Source of the DNA: Cephalotus follicularis
Lineage: Eukaryota > Streptophyta > Magnoliopsida > Oxalidales > Cephalotaceae
Direction of reading: 5' to 3'
Length of the DNA: 64,000 nucleotides
Assembly: GCA_001972305.1 (NCBI GenBank)
Contig: BDDD01001578.1
Coordinates: 235,991 to 299,990 of the forward strand
In this document: positions 12,851 to 25,850 of the stretch, in pieces
How positions within the stretch are numbered: the first letter of the stretch is position 1
How the letters are laid out: the number at the start of each line of letters is the position of its first letter
The notes under the pieces: model-generated
What the model was told of the DNA's origin: nothing
The model's database searches: none
What the model saw: only the letters and a program-made list of their open reading frames with translations
Position numbers and translations under genes: made by a program

Positions 12851-14048
12851 AGAGTACCTCCAACAACAGAAGTCGACTTTGGAACCTCAGTCTGAGCAAG
12901 TACAAAAAATCTACCTTTTACGATGCCCTTGCCGGTATCCCTCCTCTGTGATGGTCCCGCAGCCGCACCGCTGCTGCTCCCCGGCCCAGTAGGCGCTGTA
13001 GCAGAACTCTTTGTGCAGTCCTTCACCGAATGACCCGGTGCCCCGCACCTCAAACACCAGCCATTGAACTTCCAGCAATCTTTCTGTTGGTGGCCAGTAC
13101 AACCAAGTAAAAGCATCCTCCAGATCTAGCATTACTCCCCTGGCTGGGAGTACCCTGCGAAGCCGTCTGCTGAGACTTGTTCTTCGACGACTTCATCGGA
13201 GAACCACCATCTTGCCACTTTGACGATGTCGGTCGGGATTGTGCAGGACTCTGTTTAATCTCCTTCGCGCGAGCTCTCTCAACCCGGTCCTCACTGGATA
13301 TCGTCTCCAACAGTCTAGCTTTCTAAGCAACCTCCACATAAGTTCTCAGCTCCATGGCTCTAATCCTTGACCAAAGATCCGGTCGCAACCCTCTCAAGAA
13401 TCTCCGAATCTTCTTTGCTTCATCAGCTACCAGATAAGGTGAATGTTTGGCTAGCTCCATGAATCTTGCTTGATATTCAGCAACAGTCATCTCTCCCTGT
13501 CGTAACTCCAAGAGCTCAGTCTCTCGTCGCTCTTGCTCAATATATGGAACATAAGTCTCTAGGAACTCTGTCTGGAATTGGTCCCAAGTATTGTCCAGTC
13601 CCTGTGATTCCTACTTTTCCCTAACCATCTCCCACCAATGAGTGGCCTCACCCCATAGGCGGTACATAGCAAATCTCAACTTCTGAGCATCAGTATAGTC
13701 CATCACATGAAAGATCTTCTCCAGGTCCTGTAGCCATCTCTCAGCAATCGTAGCATCCAGTTCCCCCTTGAAGCTGGGAGGATTCAGCCTCATGAACTTC
13801 TCGATATCTCTCCCAAAACCATCCTCTCCTGGGAAGTGGTCGGGAGCCCTATACTGTGGTCGAGCTTGCGCGTGATACAGGCGCATCTCCTCCGTATTAG
13901 CCCGATTAAAGGCCATCTGCTGCTGAAAATAGTCTACAATCTGAGCCATCAGATCTCTGTCATCTTGGGGAATATCCATCCATTGTGGAACATTTTCATC
14001 CTCAGGGGCATTAGCTCTAGCCCTTGTACGAGTTCTCCTTCGGTCCAT
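12851..14048 (-). pseudogene. E1 gag with zinc knuckle, up to the protease start
   Basis: Minus-strand capsid and nucleocapsid region. The capsid part at 13323-14048 has the plant Gypsy gag phrases PSFKGELDATIAERWLQDLE, YRLWGEATHWWEMV, ELRQGEMTVAEYQARFMELA and KIRRFLRGLRPDL. The nucleocapsid part at about 13000-13110 carries CLRCGAPGHSVKDC, a CX2CX4HX4C knuckle that binds RNA. The basic N-terminus (MDRRRTRTRARAN) begins at 14048. The copy is broken. Confidence 0.88.
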
Positions 14049-14142
14049 TTTCCTATAAGAAGATTGACGGTCAGTTACGACTTTAGGAAAACAATTTATT
14101 AATTTCCAAGGAACTTATCCTAGCTAGGCATATATGGAATAT

Positions 14143-14155
14143 GCTCTGATATCAC
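14143..14155 (-). other. E1 primer-binding site (initiator Met tRNA type)
   Basis: On the minus strand this reads as a near match to TGGTATCAGAGC, the site paired by the 3' end of plant initiator tRNA-Met, just inside the 5' LTR that begins at 14159. The E2 copy of the site is at 23700-23711. Confidence 0.8.
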
Positions 14156-15449
14156 TGTTGTCACACCCCGTTTCAAGAGAAACGCAAAATTAAAGCGGTA
14201 AAGGCAATTAACATAAAATACAGCTCATGTAAAAAACCATAAAATTAAAACTTTTCCAAGAATAACAGTTGCGGAAGCATAACAAGCTCATAAGCTGTAA
14301 ACACGTAACGTGCGTCCCATACCGCATGCTACCCAAATACAAGTCATTAAGTTAATCGCCCACAAAACGGAGCGTGAAGTACAGTACAAGTTTAAATTCC
14401 TTCAGAAACAGAACCATAATAACAGTACATCCCACAACCATAACCAACTTAGGTTTAAAACACAGCAGGAGAAGCAAAATCAAGAATACAACAACTTGAT
14501 CTTCGCCCATGTCAGTCTGACCGGTCCACTGCATCAATCTGTAAAGTAGGGGGTTAGCCTTTGTCCTCACTCGGCTAAGTCATAACAGTAAATCGGGATC
14601 AACATAATGCATGTCATGATATGAATGCATAAATGATGCAGTGTAGTGGAGACCCAGTTTATACATATATGACATATATATACGTATAACAGTACAGTAA
14701 AATATCGGTGTTACATATATAAGAAATATATGTATACAGTAACAGTACAGTAGTAACCCAGCCAGGGCTACATCAACAATCACAGTAATGTCCATAAAGG
14801 ACCAATAAACACTACAGTACAGTATGTCCACATAGGACCACAACAACAGTATGTATAACGCCGCCAACTCCTGGCCCCACGCTACACTCCCACTCCGGTC
14901 CCCACTTCGGGCAACCAAGCGAGGCAACAGTACAGTGAGTCACCTAGCCATGCACCTGGACCATAGGTACAACCCTACCACTAGTCATCGTTGGCAACCT
15001 CTGCCACGCAACTAGTAGCTCAAACACAAACACATAGCAATTCACAGAGCAAACAGTGAATTAAAAACAGTAACAGTACCGTAAACAGTAATGATCGATT
15101 AGATCGACAACAGGCAATTGTTTTCCAAATTGTTTCTAAATGACAACATTTGAAAATACAGATTTTCAGTAGAAAATATCAATAAACAGTTTCAGTAGTG
15201 TAAATTGTTTATCCGTTCGGTCAAAAATACGTTATTTAATCAATACATATTTTCATACTCAAGATATCCTATTCCGAGTTCATATATGCATTTCTAAATA
15301 TCAATGCTTTAGAAAACATAAACAATTCACAAACAGTATACAATCAGGCAGTAAACAGTGCATATGCAATGCATAGATATGCTCAAATCCACTCAAACAG
15401 GAATCGGGATCGTTTCGTATCGTTAGATGAAGAAAACCCCAAACAGTAA

Positions 15450-15790
15450 CAAAGACGTCGATGTTTTTCCAAAAGGCGTCGATGTCTTTTCCAACAGGCG
15501 TCGATGTCCAAGTCTCAGTGTCAGCGCGTTCCTCAACAGAAGGCGTCGATGTCCATTTCATACGCGTCGAGGCTCAGGGTCTAGAACCCTAAAACGACAG
15601 CGTATTGTCGATGGCGTCGACGCGTTAAGGTAGGAACCCTAGGCATCGACGTCTTTCACATCAAAGTCCAGGTAGGTGGTCCAGGGCATCGATGTCTATC
15701 CACATACGTCGATCCCTTTCAATCAGTAACAAGGCAAAACTAAAAAGACGTCGATGTTCATTTAAAAGGTGTCGATGTCTTTTCCAACAG
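15450..15790. repeat. Distal palindrome array (class B) in E1 5' LTR
   Basis: Homologous to 5343-5690. Individual copies differ between the two LTRs mostly at CG positions (for example GGCGTCGATGCC against GGCGTCGATGTC), showing decay after insertion. Confidence 0.8.
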
Positions 15791-16649
15791 TAGTCGTCTT
15801 CTACCTCACGACTTAACAAACAGTGGCCTTAACAACCCATAATCATGCATAATAACAGGTAATCGAGGCAAGGAACTAACATGCAGATACTCAAAACATA
15901 TCTAGCATATCATGGCATCAATCCAGTAACAAAATCAGTACAAGATTTATGCATTTTGTACATCCAAAATCATAGACCATGCATGAGCATCAAACTCGAA
16001 ATTACAGTATGGCTTTCCCCTACCTTTTGTTCCAAGTTAGGAACCGGAAAGTCCTCCTCTTTTCGTTTCCAAACAGGTCACAGCAGCCCCTCTAGGTCCG
16101 TCCCGTAGCTGCACTGGTAGCTCCAAGCTCCAAGCAATGTTCAGCAATGGAGGAAGTGTTTCCTCTCTTAACTCTCTGTTTCTCACACATATGTTTACTC
16201 ACCGTTTCCTCACACTCAAAGTGTTCTCTCAAGTGTTGGTTCTTTCTCCAACAATAACAGCCGAAGGTAAGGGGGTGGAGGCTGTCTTTTATGCAATACA
16301 CCCTCCTTCTTCTTCTTTTGCGTTTTTGTTGCAGGTCACATGTGCCTAGGGTACATCCCCATCTCTGCATGCAGCAGCTGGGTTCGTTTCCCAGTCTTTC
16401 ATGCCAGACAGTGCCCCATTCATTCTATCTATCCCTTGCATGCACACATGTTCCATTCTTCTTGCATTTGTTGCATGTACACACAGACAAGCCACACTTT
16501 TCCACATAATTTCAGCCATGCAGGTTAGGGAGTAAGGTGCATGCCCAACACGTCCTAACCTATGCCCCAAGGCGCCTGCAAATGCCCCATCTCAATTTCC
16601 CCTTGCTGCACGTTATTTGTCAGCAGAGTAACATGCATGGCATTCGAAA

Positions 16650-16812
16650 TTAAAGCGTCGACGTCTTTCTGAAGACGTCGATGTCTTTCTTGAATATTAC
16701 ACAAGGACGTCGATGTTCTCGTCCGGATCGATGTGCATGTGCATGCATCTACATGAGCCATATTGCCTCAAAGGCGTCGACGTGATCCTAAAGGCGTCAA
16801 CGTGTTTTCCCC
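16650..16812. repeat. Proximal palindrome array (class B) in E1 5' LTR
   Basis: Homologous to 6560-6712: AAGCGTCGACGTC, GACGTCGATGTC, GGACGTCGATGTTC, AGGCGTCGACGTG, AGGCGTCAACGTG. Confidence 0.8.
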
Positions 16813-17024
16813 AGAACAACGTCGTTTTAGCCCTTTTAATATTCTTTTAGTATTTAACACAATAATTCAACATAATAGGGATGGGAAAACATCACAAAAT
16901 TCAGAAAATCTATCCTTTATTAATTCCACAATTCGAAAGTACAAATACATTGTGAAATTAAAATACATGAAAATCTCTGGTGTTACATGGGTGATCTACA
17001 GTTCCTCCCTTACAAAGCCTCGTA

Positions 17025-17600
17025 ATGAGCCAGATCGATACTGGATTGATAGCTGTTATTATAAGAAAACTCTATCAGAGGAATGTGGTCCTCCCAAGTA
17101 ACAGTAAAGTTGATAATATAAGCTCGGAGCATATCCTCCAAAGTCTGGATGGTACACTTTTACTGGCCATCTGTTTGTGGGTGAAAGGCAGTGGCAAGGT
17201 TCAGCTTTGTCCTGAAAGCTGTCTGAAACATTTTCCAAAAGTTGGAAGTGAAGATCGAATCTCTGTCACAAACTATACTCATGGGAACACCGTGCAACCT
17301 CACGATCTCCTTCACATACAAACGACCCACTTGCTCGCTGAATCCGTGACATGCGTAGGCAAAAAGTGATCCGATTTGGTAATCCGATCCACAATGACCC
17401 ACACCGCATTGTGACGGTTTCGAGTCAGAGGAAAACCCGAAATAAAATCCATCTGCACATGCTGCCATTTCCACTCTGGAATCGGTAAAGGCTGTAACAA
17501 ACCCGTTGGTCTCTGGTGCTCGGCCTTAACTGTCTGACAAGCATAACACTTTGCAACATAGTCAGCAACCTCCCTCTTCATGCCAGACCACTAGTAGTTT
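17025..17600 (-). pseudogene. E2 integrase fragment
   Basis: Minus-strand integrase pieces with the zinc-region end ([14 protein letters not shown]), the core phrases DFISGFP and [16 protein letters not shown], and [10 protein letters not shown]. Similar by eye to E1 7660-8170. A fossil with several breaks. Confidence 0.85.
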
Positions 17601-19140
17601 CTCTTCATGTCTTGATACACCTTGGTGCTACCAGGATGTATGCTATATAGAGATTTGTGAGCCTCATAAAGTAACTCACCCTTCAATCCGTCATCATCTG
17701 AGAGGCACACCCGTCCCTGAAACCTCAAGATACCGTCAGAATGCATCTGGAAATTTGACTCCGGCTCCAGATTCTTGTGAATCTTCAGTATTTCAGGACC
17801 ACGCAACTGTGCATCCTTTATATGATCGAGTAGTGCTGGCTGTGCTCGATTGCTAGCCACAAAAACACCAGGTGATTTCATGAACGGAGTCCATCTCTGG
17901 AAATCCTCCAACATCCTCCATTGAGATACCATTGTGTTAGCAACCATAGCCTTACGGCTCGAGGCATCTGCAGCCACATTCGCCTTTCCAGGATGGTACT
18001 GAATACTACAGTCATAATCATTAAAGAACTCAACCCATCTTTGTTGCCTCACGTTCAGTGTATCTTGACAGAAAAGATACCTCAAACTCTTGTGGTCAGT
18101 GAAAATCTCAAACTGTGCCCCGTACAAATAATGCCTCAATTTCTGAAGGGCAAACGCAATCGCAGCCATTTCAAGATCATGTGTTGGGTAGTTCTCCTCA
18201 TACGGGTTTAGCTTCCGCGAAGCATAAGCGATCACTCTAACTCATTGCATCAACGCTCAACCCAATCCCTTGCCCGAAGCATCACTGTAAATTGCAAAGC
18301 CCTCATTACCCTCAGGTAACGACAAAACATGAGCGGAAACCCACCGATCCTTCAGATAAAAAAAACTGGCCTCACAGTCATCATCCCAGATGAACAAGGT
18401 CTTCTTCTGAGCAAGCTTCATCAATGGTGCGGCTATCCTCAAGAAGTCCTGAATGAACCACCGCTAATAACCCGCCAAGCCAAGAAAACTGCGCTCCTCG
18501 GTCACATTCCTTGGTTGCGGCCAATCTCGCACCACCTCAATCTTCAGCGGGTCCACCGCCATGCCTTCTCCAGATACAATGCGACCAAGAAAGATCACAT
18601 GATCGAGCCAGAACTCACACTTGCCAAACTTGGCATACAACTGATGCTCTTTGAGAATCTAAAAAACCAATCTCAGATGATAGATGTGTTCCTCCTCACT
18701 CCTTGAGTACACTAGTATGTCATTGATGAACACCACCACAAACTGATCTAGGTAGGACTGGAACACATCATTCATTAGTGACATGAATCCTTCCGGTGCG
18801 TTGGTGACACCAAAAAGCATTACTAAGAACTCATAGTGACCATACCTCATCCTGAAGGCAGTCTTCTCTACATCTCCTTCATTCACCCTAAGCTAGTGAT
18901 AAGCCGCCTTCATATCGAGTTTGGAAAACACCCTTCATCCTTGTAACTGGTCAAACAAATCCTCAATGTGTGGACAAGGATACTTGTTCTTAATGGTGGC
19001 CTTATTCAAAATCCTGTAGTTGATACAAAGCCTCATTGGCCCATCCTTCTTTTTCACAAATAAAACTAGCGCGCCCCACTGAGAAAAACTGGGCCGCACA
19101 AAGCCCTTATAAATTAGGTCTTGCAACTGTAACTTCACTT
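17600..19140 (-). pseudogene. E2 reverse transcriptase and RNase H
   Basis: Minus strand. RT start ([35 protein letters not shown]) is at about 18935-19100. The central region ([34 protein letters not shown]) is at about 18700-18840. RNase H ([22 protein letters not shown]) is at about 18040-18300. Parallel to E1 but more decayed. Confidence 0.88.
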
Positions 19141-19426
19141 ATCGCAACTCCGCAAGAGCCATTCGGTACGGCGCCTTGGAGATAGGAGCGGTATCGGGTG
19201 CCAAGTCAATCACAAATTACATGCTCCTCTTTGGTGGTAAAGACACCAAATCTGCAGGGAATACATCCAGAAATTCGTTCACTACAGCAACTTCCTCCAG
19301 ACTCTTACCTTACCCCTTCCTTCTGTCAATCACATGTGCCAGAAACCCTTCACATCCTTTCTCCAGATATCTCGATGCACGAATAAATGATATAATCCAC
19401 GTCGAGAATCCTTTGTCTCCCTTGAA

Positions 19427-20058
19427 CTAAAATGTAGTTCCATCGGCTAAGCAAAATTCGACAGTCTTGCTATAACAGTCCAGGTGTGCACAATAAGCTG
19501 ACAACCAGTCCATAGCCAAGATGACATAAAAATCATGAATGGGCAATACGATCAAATCGGCATACACTGAAACACCTGTCATAAAAATCTTGCAACTCCT
19601 ATACACTGAATATCTACACATGGAACCTCCAGCAGGTGTACTCACATCGACAACATATGGCATGCAATCAGGAGACACATCCAAACATGTTGCAAATCTT
19701 GAACCAATAAAAGAATGTGATGATCTAGAATCCATCAACACTCTAGTAGAAAAACCGTAAACATATATAGTACCTCTCACAACAAAAGTAGACAGTGGAA
19801 CCTCTGTCTGGGTGAGAATGAAAACTCTACCTTTCACGATACCCTTGCCGGTATCTCTCCTTTGCAATGGTCCAGGTGCAAAACCAGTACCACTCGCTGT
19901 CCCGGTAGGTGCTGTCGCCGCCCCTCTTGGGCAATCCCTCACTGAATGACCCACCATCCCACACCTCAGGCACAACCCCTTCTTTGCCCAAAAATCTTTT
20001 AACTGGTGACTTGCACGAGCATAGTGAAAGCAAACTCCCGTCCTCGCATCACCCCCTG
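19427..20058 (-). pseudogene. E2 protease and zinc knuckle
   Basis: Minus strand. A CLRCGMVGHSVRDC zinc knuckle at about 19930-19975, a basic linker (RDTGKGIVKGRV), then the retropepsin region with a DSRSSHSF phrase and LIVLPIHDFYVILAMDWL. Solo LTR B begins at 20059, so gag continues only beyond it at 22641. Confidence 0.85.
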
Positions 20059-20184
20059 TGTAATATCCCGTTTCTATGCTTACATGTTTTATGTTGGTTT
20101 ATATCTTTTTATATATGCTATGGTTTTTGAACGCTTTGATTCTTAGCTTGAAATTCTTTAATTTTTGTTTTCTGGGCACAAAGC

Positions 20185-20330
20185 ACCGACGCTCTTATTA
20201 GAACAGCCGACGCTTTGGGTGCTGTGTGACACATTGACGCTTAAATGTGTGACATTGACGTGTTTTGTATTTAAGTGTTTAACCGTCGACGCTTTAAGTA
20301 AAAAGTCAACGCTTTAGTCGGTTTTTCATA
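20185..20330. repeat. Proximal palindrome array (class B) in solo LTR B
   Basis: Copies such as ACCGACGCTC, GCCGACGCTTTG, TTGACGCTTAAA, ACCGTCGACGCTTT and AAGTCAACGCTTTA. Position is about 126-271 bases from the LTR start, as in solo LTR A. Confidence 0.7.
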
Positions 20331-21079
20331 CCAGTTTGGACGGTGACATGTTTAGGGAAAAGGGGGTTTTTTGACATTTTTGTTGATCTGATTTTCCTTC
20401 TTTGTTCGAAACCGAATCTGCAAGAAAGGAAACATATTAGTTGCACGATTTTATCATTAATTTTACACGTATAGTTGTTTTAAAAAAAAAACAGATCACT
20501 ACATTTTTGAGAAATCATCTGCACATTTTTAACAAACGCGAACAGCAACTTGGCAAGCATTTCTCTGCATCGTCTTGACGTCTTTTGGAGGTATTCTCTA
20601 AACAAAAGTTGTAGCTTTTACTACATAGATTATGTATCAACTATTATTTTCTAATAAATACATGCTAGAATTCATGTTGATCATGTTTTTAGGACCCTGT
20701 TGAGAAAGGTTTTCAGCTATAACTTTAATATGTTCATTCATGGATATTATGCATAACTTGTAATACTGATACTTAAAAAACAAAGAAATTATGTTATTGA
20801 CATATGTATATACTACTGTTTTAAGGTTTATGCACACAAATATTGAGTTATAGCATATGTTTTATAAACTGTTTTAAACCATAAAATTTTTACTTTAAAC
20901 TTCCATACTTTTGTTTTACTTTGATCATGCACTAAGATAGTTATATATTGGAGTTTTGAACTGATATAACATGTCACAGAACCTTCATGTTGTCATTTAT
21001 GCATAGTGTTTAAGAAAAATCAGATGTGACCATGGATTTGAAACTATTTTCTGCAACTGGAATTCTGTGTTTGACGCAA

Positions 21080-21215
21080 ACCATCGATGTTTATTCTTTG
21101 AGCGTCGCCGCTTTGTACTGCTTTGTGTTGTGGTCAATCGACTCTTTGCTCGATGCTTTGTCCTTTTGTGCAATGAAACCGTCGACGCCTAGGAACAAAC
21201 TGTCGATGCTTTGTC
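21080..21215. repeat. Distal palindrome array (class B) in solo LTR B
   Basis: Copies such as CCATCGATGTTT, GAGCGTCGCCGCTTT, GTCAATCGACTC, ACCGTCGACGCC and CTGTCGATGCTTT, about 1020-1156 bases from the LTR start. Confidence 0.7.
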
Positions 21216-22645
21216 TGGCAGTTTCGATAATTGCTACTTTTTATGTTATGTGATGTTTGGACTCTTATGTTTAGGTCTTAATATCGTTCGTCGTGGAGTT
21301 TAGGACACTTCTAGGGCGCTTTTGTCCTGTATTCTAGATTGTTTAGATTTTCGATTTGCTAAGGTACGGATTCTTCGATTCTTGGATATTCCTTCGGTTA
21401 AATTAAATAAAGTTGATTTTTACTGATACATCGTTCTTGAACGGATTTATGCTTTTATGATTATGTTCCTGGTTTTATTCGAAATAAAATTCATATTTTG
21501 ATTGGATATCCTCATTTTGATAATAATATTACTAAAATGAACTTATTATCGTTACATCGGATACATATATTTTCTGTTATCAAAAATGTGTTATTGTTTG
21601 GACATGGCTTCCACTTTATGGAGTCTGTTATACTTCAGATACAGATCGGATTTTGATTTTGATTTTTGAGTATGATCCTCTTTAAATAATTTCAGATATG
21701 TCTGGAGAGAGTTTACATAAGTATGTTTTAGAATTGTTTTCGAATTAAACAATGTTTTAGCGTAATAACATACAGAGAAAAACCCTACCTATGAGGTATC
21801 ATAGGCATGTTCTTTGGCACGGAGGACATGACACCTACCATGGCGGTGTGATCGGTCTACGACGTCTGTTTTAAATATGTATCCTGAGAAATAGGATATG
21901 GATCCTTTTGAGGCGTATGAGTATACTCTAGTTATTGTCAGAATTCAGAAATTCAGTATTTGGGATTGTTTGTGTAGTGTCGTACACGACTTTTCCGTCA
22001 GAGCATGTGTGCCTCGCGAACCCTTTGCACCTATATATCTATGTATGTCAGAATTCTCTGTTATGGAATTATGAAATCATATAAAGTTTTGATTATGATG
22101 TTATGTTTTCTTAAAGCTATGATGATTTTATAACTGTTCATTTTTTTTTTAAATATTCTGTTTTACATTTCAAGAATATTTACTATGTTACTTTGCTGTA
22201 TTCCAAAGTTCAAGATACTTTGTTTCTCGTTTACTGTTTTAATTCCTTATCCGTACTGAAGTTTGCTCCGCCGCGTTTTTGTTTTCACGCGGCAAGTTTT
22301 CAGAAGGATGGGGGAAACATGTGATGAGAGTTACCCACTTGTCAGAGGACCATCTAGGAGTTGGTCTATTGTGTTTACAGTAGTGTTGATCATGTTTTGG
22401 AGCAGTGTCGGACTATTTTTCTGCTTACATAATTTTTAAATATCGGATTTTGGTGTTGTTTCCGGTTATGTTCAGTTTATAATTTGTTAAAATTTTTAGA
22501 CTTTGTTAAACATCGGTTTTGTTATAAGTTATGTTTCAGACCACCACATCTGTCTTGCATAAAGTTCATGCTTAGTTATCCTGTTATGTTTTAGTTTGGT
22601 ATTATGACCTGTAAGGGCTCCCACCATCGGGGGTGTTACACCCTG

Positions 22646-23667
22646 GCTAGGAGCACCCTGTGAAGCTGTCTACTGAGATTTATATTTTGCCGACTTTGAC
22701 GGGGTACCGCTGCCCTGCCACTTTGATGACGCTGGCGTAGACTTAGTAGATGTCTGTTTACTCTGCTGTGCTCGGGCTCTCTCGGCCCAGTCTTCATTCA
22801 ATATGCTTTCCAACGACCTCGCCTTCTGGGGGACCTCCACAAAAGTACTGAGTTCCATAGCCCTAATCCAAGACAAAAGATCTGGTCATAAACACCTCAA
22901 GAACCTCCAGATCTTCTTTTCCTCGTCTGCCACCAGATAGGCTGAATGCCTAGAAAGCTCTACAAATCTGGCATGATACTCGGACACTGTAATCTCGCCC
23001 TGGCGCAGCTCCAGGAGCTCTATCTCTCTCCGCTCACACTCTATGCGTGGCACATAAGCCTCTAGGAACTCCTCCTGAAACCCCTCCCAAGTACTAACAA
23101 CTCTGATAGCCTCCCATTTAGCCTTAACCATCTCCCACTAGTGGGTGGCCTCACCCCATAGTCGGTACACAACAAATATCAATTTATGCGTGTCGGTGCA
23201 TTCCATCACCTCGAAGATCTTCTCTAGATCCTGTAACCACCTCTCATAATTCGTGGCATCTAGCACCCCTTTGAAAGTGGGAGGATCTGTCTTATTAACC
23301 TCTCAAGGTTCCTCCCAAACCGATTACCGTCATCTTTTACACCATGAGCAGAAGCCATATGCTAAGGCAGAGCTTGAGCATACAATCTCCGCATCTCCTC
23401 CCTGTGTGCTGCATTGGTAGCCATCTGCTGCTAAAAGTAGTCAGCGATACGGTCCATCGGATCTCTCATATTAAGTGTCGCCTCTAGAACATTCATGTTG
23501 GCAGCCTCCTGAGGAATATTATTCATTGGATCTCCCCCAAGATTTACCTCCTCGGGAACATCCTCGGCAACAATCCCACGCCTTCCGCACCTTTTCCGTC
23601 CATCCATTTTGTTCCTATAAAGAAATATCTCATTAGTCATCTCGAGGAAACAATTGTTAATTGACAA
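22646..23667 (-). pseudogene. E2 gag capsid region
   Basis: Minus-strand gag with the phrases VKAKWEAIRVVSTWEGFQEE, LELRQGEITVSEYHARFVEL and KIWRFLRCL, and a basic start (MDGRKRCGRRG) near 23610. It matches E1 gag in order and wording. Broken in several places. Confidence 0.85.
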
Positions 23668-23699
23668 GGATAGTATCCTAGCTAAGCATGTAGGGAATA

Positions 23700-23711
23700 T
23701 GCTCTGATACC
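23700..23711 (-). other. E2 primer-binding site
   Basis: On the minus strand this reads TGGTATCAGAGC, a perfect plant initiator tRNA-Met primer site, a few bases inside the LTR that starts at 23717. Confidence 0.9.
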
Positions 23712-24767
23712 ATGTTTGTCACACCCCGCTTCATTAACAACATATATGTCATGGCAATTTAACAGAAATCCAACTTATACAAAAAATAAGATAAATTTTA
23801 AACTTTGATTCCAATAACATCTTGTGGAAGCATTTAATAATAAGCTGAATAAGTAACCGAATCATGCGTCCCATACCACATGATCCCACATTTAATACCA
23901 TTAAGCCATTGTCAATTACCCTCAAATGGATCGTGATTAAAAGGTGTTCAACATCATTAATACATCAATACGGTAATCCAAAACAAAGTACGTTTCAATA
24001 CATCGTTTAACATTTATTTAAGCAAATAAAACTCCATCTCCCCTCTAATTCAGTCGCGCACGGTCAATATCCATATCACTGCATCAAACTGTAATAGTAG
24101 GGGGTTAGCCTTTATCTTCACTCGGCTAAATTATAACTGTAATTCAGGGTCAACGATAATCAATGCCATGTAATGAATGCATCATGATGCAATACATACT
24201 ATATCTCGATGTGTGTGTGTGTATGTATAAACAATCTCACAGTTCACAATCATGTCCAAAGGACCAATCGGTTCACGATGTGTACGAAGAGCGTTGCAAA
24301 CTCCTGGCCCCAATGTCTTACTCCTGACATCAGCCCCGACTCTGGATAGCACGAAGCAGGTCATGGTACAGTGAGTTACCCAGCCATCTCTTGGCCCCTG
24401 GGTCAACCCTGCAACTAGCCATCGTTGGCATCTCCGCCACGCAACTAGTACGACAACAATCCCAATCAATAATCACTCAATACCCAATCCGTTTTCCAAG
24501 TAGTTAAGTTAAAAATACTTGAAAACAATCACATTTTCACAATGTACAACTCTTTGAACAGTTCACGATGTTTTGCAAGCCATTTTCAAAATCTTCTAAA
24601 AATATATATTTTACTTAAACCATACATTTCCCTGTAAAGTAATGATTTATAATAATCATGTATGCACTTCCAAAAATGATAAAACATTTCACAATCAGTG
24701 ATAATTCAATTTACTGTTCAGTTCGTAACAGTACACAATGCTCGCAAATGCTCAGAATGCAAACCAG

Positions 24768-25180
24768 TCCCCAACAGTCGGCTGTCTCTCCCTGACATTC
24801 TGCTGTTCTCCTTCAATAGTCAGTTGACCTCTATTGGCAGTCGGCTATCCTCTTTGACAGTCGGATGCTTCGTGAACAGTACGCATTGATCATCACTTAC
24901 CCCAGCATGCCACCTCAGCAAGCCCGGGTAGAGCGACATGTGGACAGTCGACTGTCACCGCCTGACAATCGGCTATGCCATATACAGTCGGCTACCCTCT
25001 CTTGGAAGTCGGCTAATCATACAACAGGCGGTAACCTCCATTAAAACGCATGAACAGTCGATTGGATCCTTTGCATAGTCGGCTGTTTCCCTTGAGTAGC
25101 CAGCTGTTCTCACTGATTAGTCGACTGATAGCCCCGAACAGTCGGCTGTTCTAATTGGACAGTCGTCTGGTCCTATGGAC
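24768..25180. repeat. Distal palindrome array (class A) in E2 LTR
   Basis: About fourteen copies of the type CAGTCGGCTG, CAGTCGACTG or CAGTCGATTG, spaced mostly 15-45 bases apart. Several read AGCCGAC on the minus strand, which contains the RCCGAC core known as the DRE/CRT site bound by DREB/CBF factors. Confidence 0.85.
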
Positions 25181-25717
25181 AGTGGACAAAAACAACAGGA
25201 AATACATGCAATTCTCAACCCAATCCAAACACAATAGAGCATTCATCAACAACAACACATTTTATGCCCATATCACTGTCTATTACATGAATTTCATCTA
25301 TGGACATCCATTATAACTGAACATAAACCACAATTATAAAACCCCCTACCTCGAATTCCAAGTTAGGAATTGCAATCCACCACTTTAAGTCTCAGATCCA
25401 AGGCGTCCAAAGCTCCCAGGTCCGCCCAACAACTCCGCCAAGCTCGATTCTTCCACTGGTTCTAGCCTCCAAGCCCCCGGTTCAAGTATGGAGCCTTTGG
25501 GGTTCACTTCTCTCTCTCTTTTCTCTCATTTTCCCTTCACAATCTCTCTATCCCTTTTCTCTCTTTGAAATGTTGATTGGAAGATGAGAAGAGGGTGTGT
25601 TTTTATGGAGAAAACGCATCTCCCTTTCTCTCTCCTCACCTGCCCACATATCATCTCAATCACCTCTCCCTCTGCCGTGACAGGTCTGACATGCATGTTA
25701 TGTTGTCTGACTGCATG

Positions 25718-25850
25718 GCAGTCGACTGTGTCGTCTCGACAGTCGACTGTCGAGACCGATAGTTCCAAGCTGTTGTTTCTCCCAGTAGTCGGCTGGTTCC
25801 ACATAAGGGGGTCCAGTCGACTGTCCCTCCCGACAGTCCGCTGCCCACCC
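25718..25850. repeat. Proximal palindrome array (class A) in E2 LTR
   Basis: Five copies, including two close perfect CAGTCGACTG palindromes at about 25720 and 25740, about 150-280 bases from the LTR 5' end in its orientation. Confidence 0.8.

Larger units (their letters stand above)
3996..16987 (-). mobile_element. E1: Ty3/Gypsy chromovirus (Tekay/Del-like), both LTRs present
   Basis: A full-ended Gypsy element on the minus strand: 3' LTR 3996-6889, internal region 6890-14158, 5' LTR 14159-16987. It is flanked by the perfect 5-bp duplication TGGGT (3991-3995 and 16988-16992). A polypurine tract (minus) abuts the 3' LTR at 6890-6903 and a primer site abuts the 5' LTR. Domain order on the minus strand is gag, zinc knuckle, protease, RT, RNase H, integrase, chromodomain-like end. 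A 2.56-kb solo LTR (10289-12845) lies within it. In the first ~385 aligned LTR bases I count about 16 differences (near 4 percent), so the insertion is perhaps one to two million years old at usual plant rates. It is broken by several frame breaks besides the insertion. Confidence 0.95.
14159..16987 (-). repeat. E1 5' LTR (2829 bp)
   Basis: Partner of 3996-6889, with the same ends (TGTCACACCCCG, GGTGTTACA) and the same internal landmarks: arrays at about 15450-15790 and 16650-16812 and the CCAAGTTAGGAA block at about 16031. The target duplication TGGGT follows at 16988. Confidence 0.95.
20054..22645 (+). mobile_element. Solo LTR B with target duplications CCCTG
   Basis: A 2582-bp LTR (20059-22640), plus orientation, flanked by the perfect duplication CCCTG at 20054-20058 and 22641-22645. 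It begins TGTAATATCCCG and ends GGGGTGTTACA, the mirror image of solo LTR A. Palindrome arrays lie at about 20185-20330 and 21080-21215. It is inserted in E2 near the gag/zinc-knuckle border. Confidence 0.95.
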
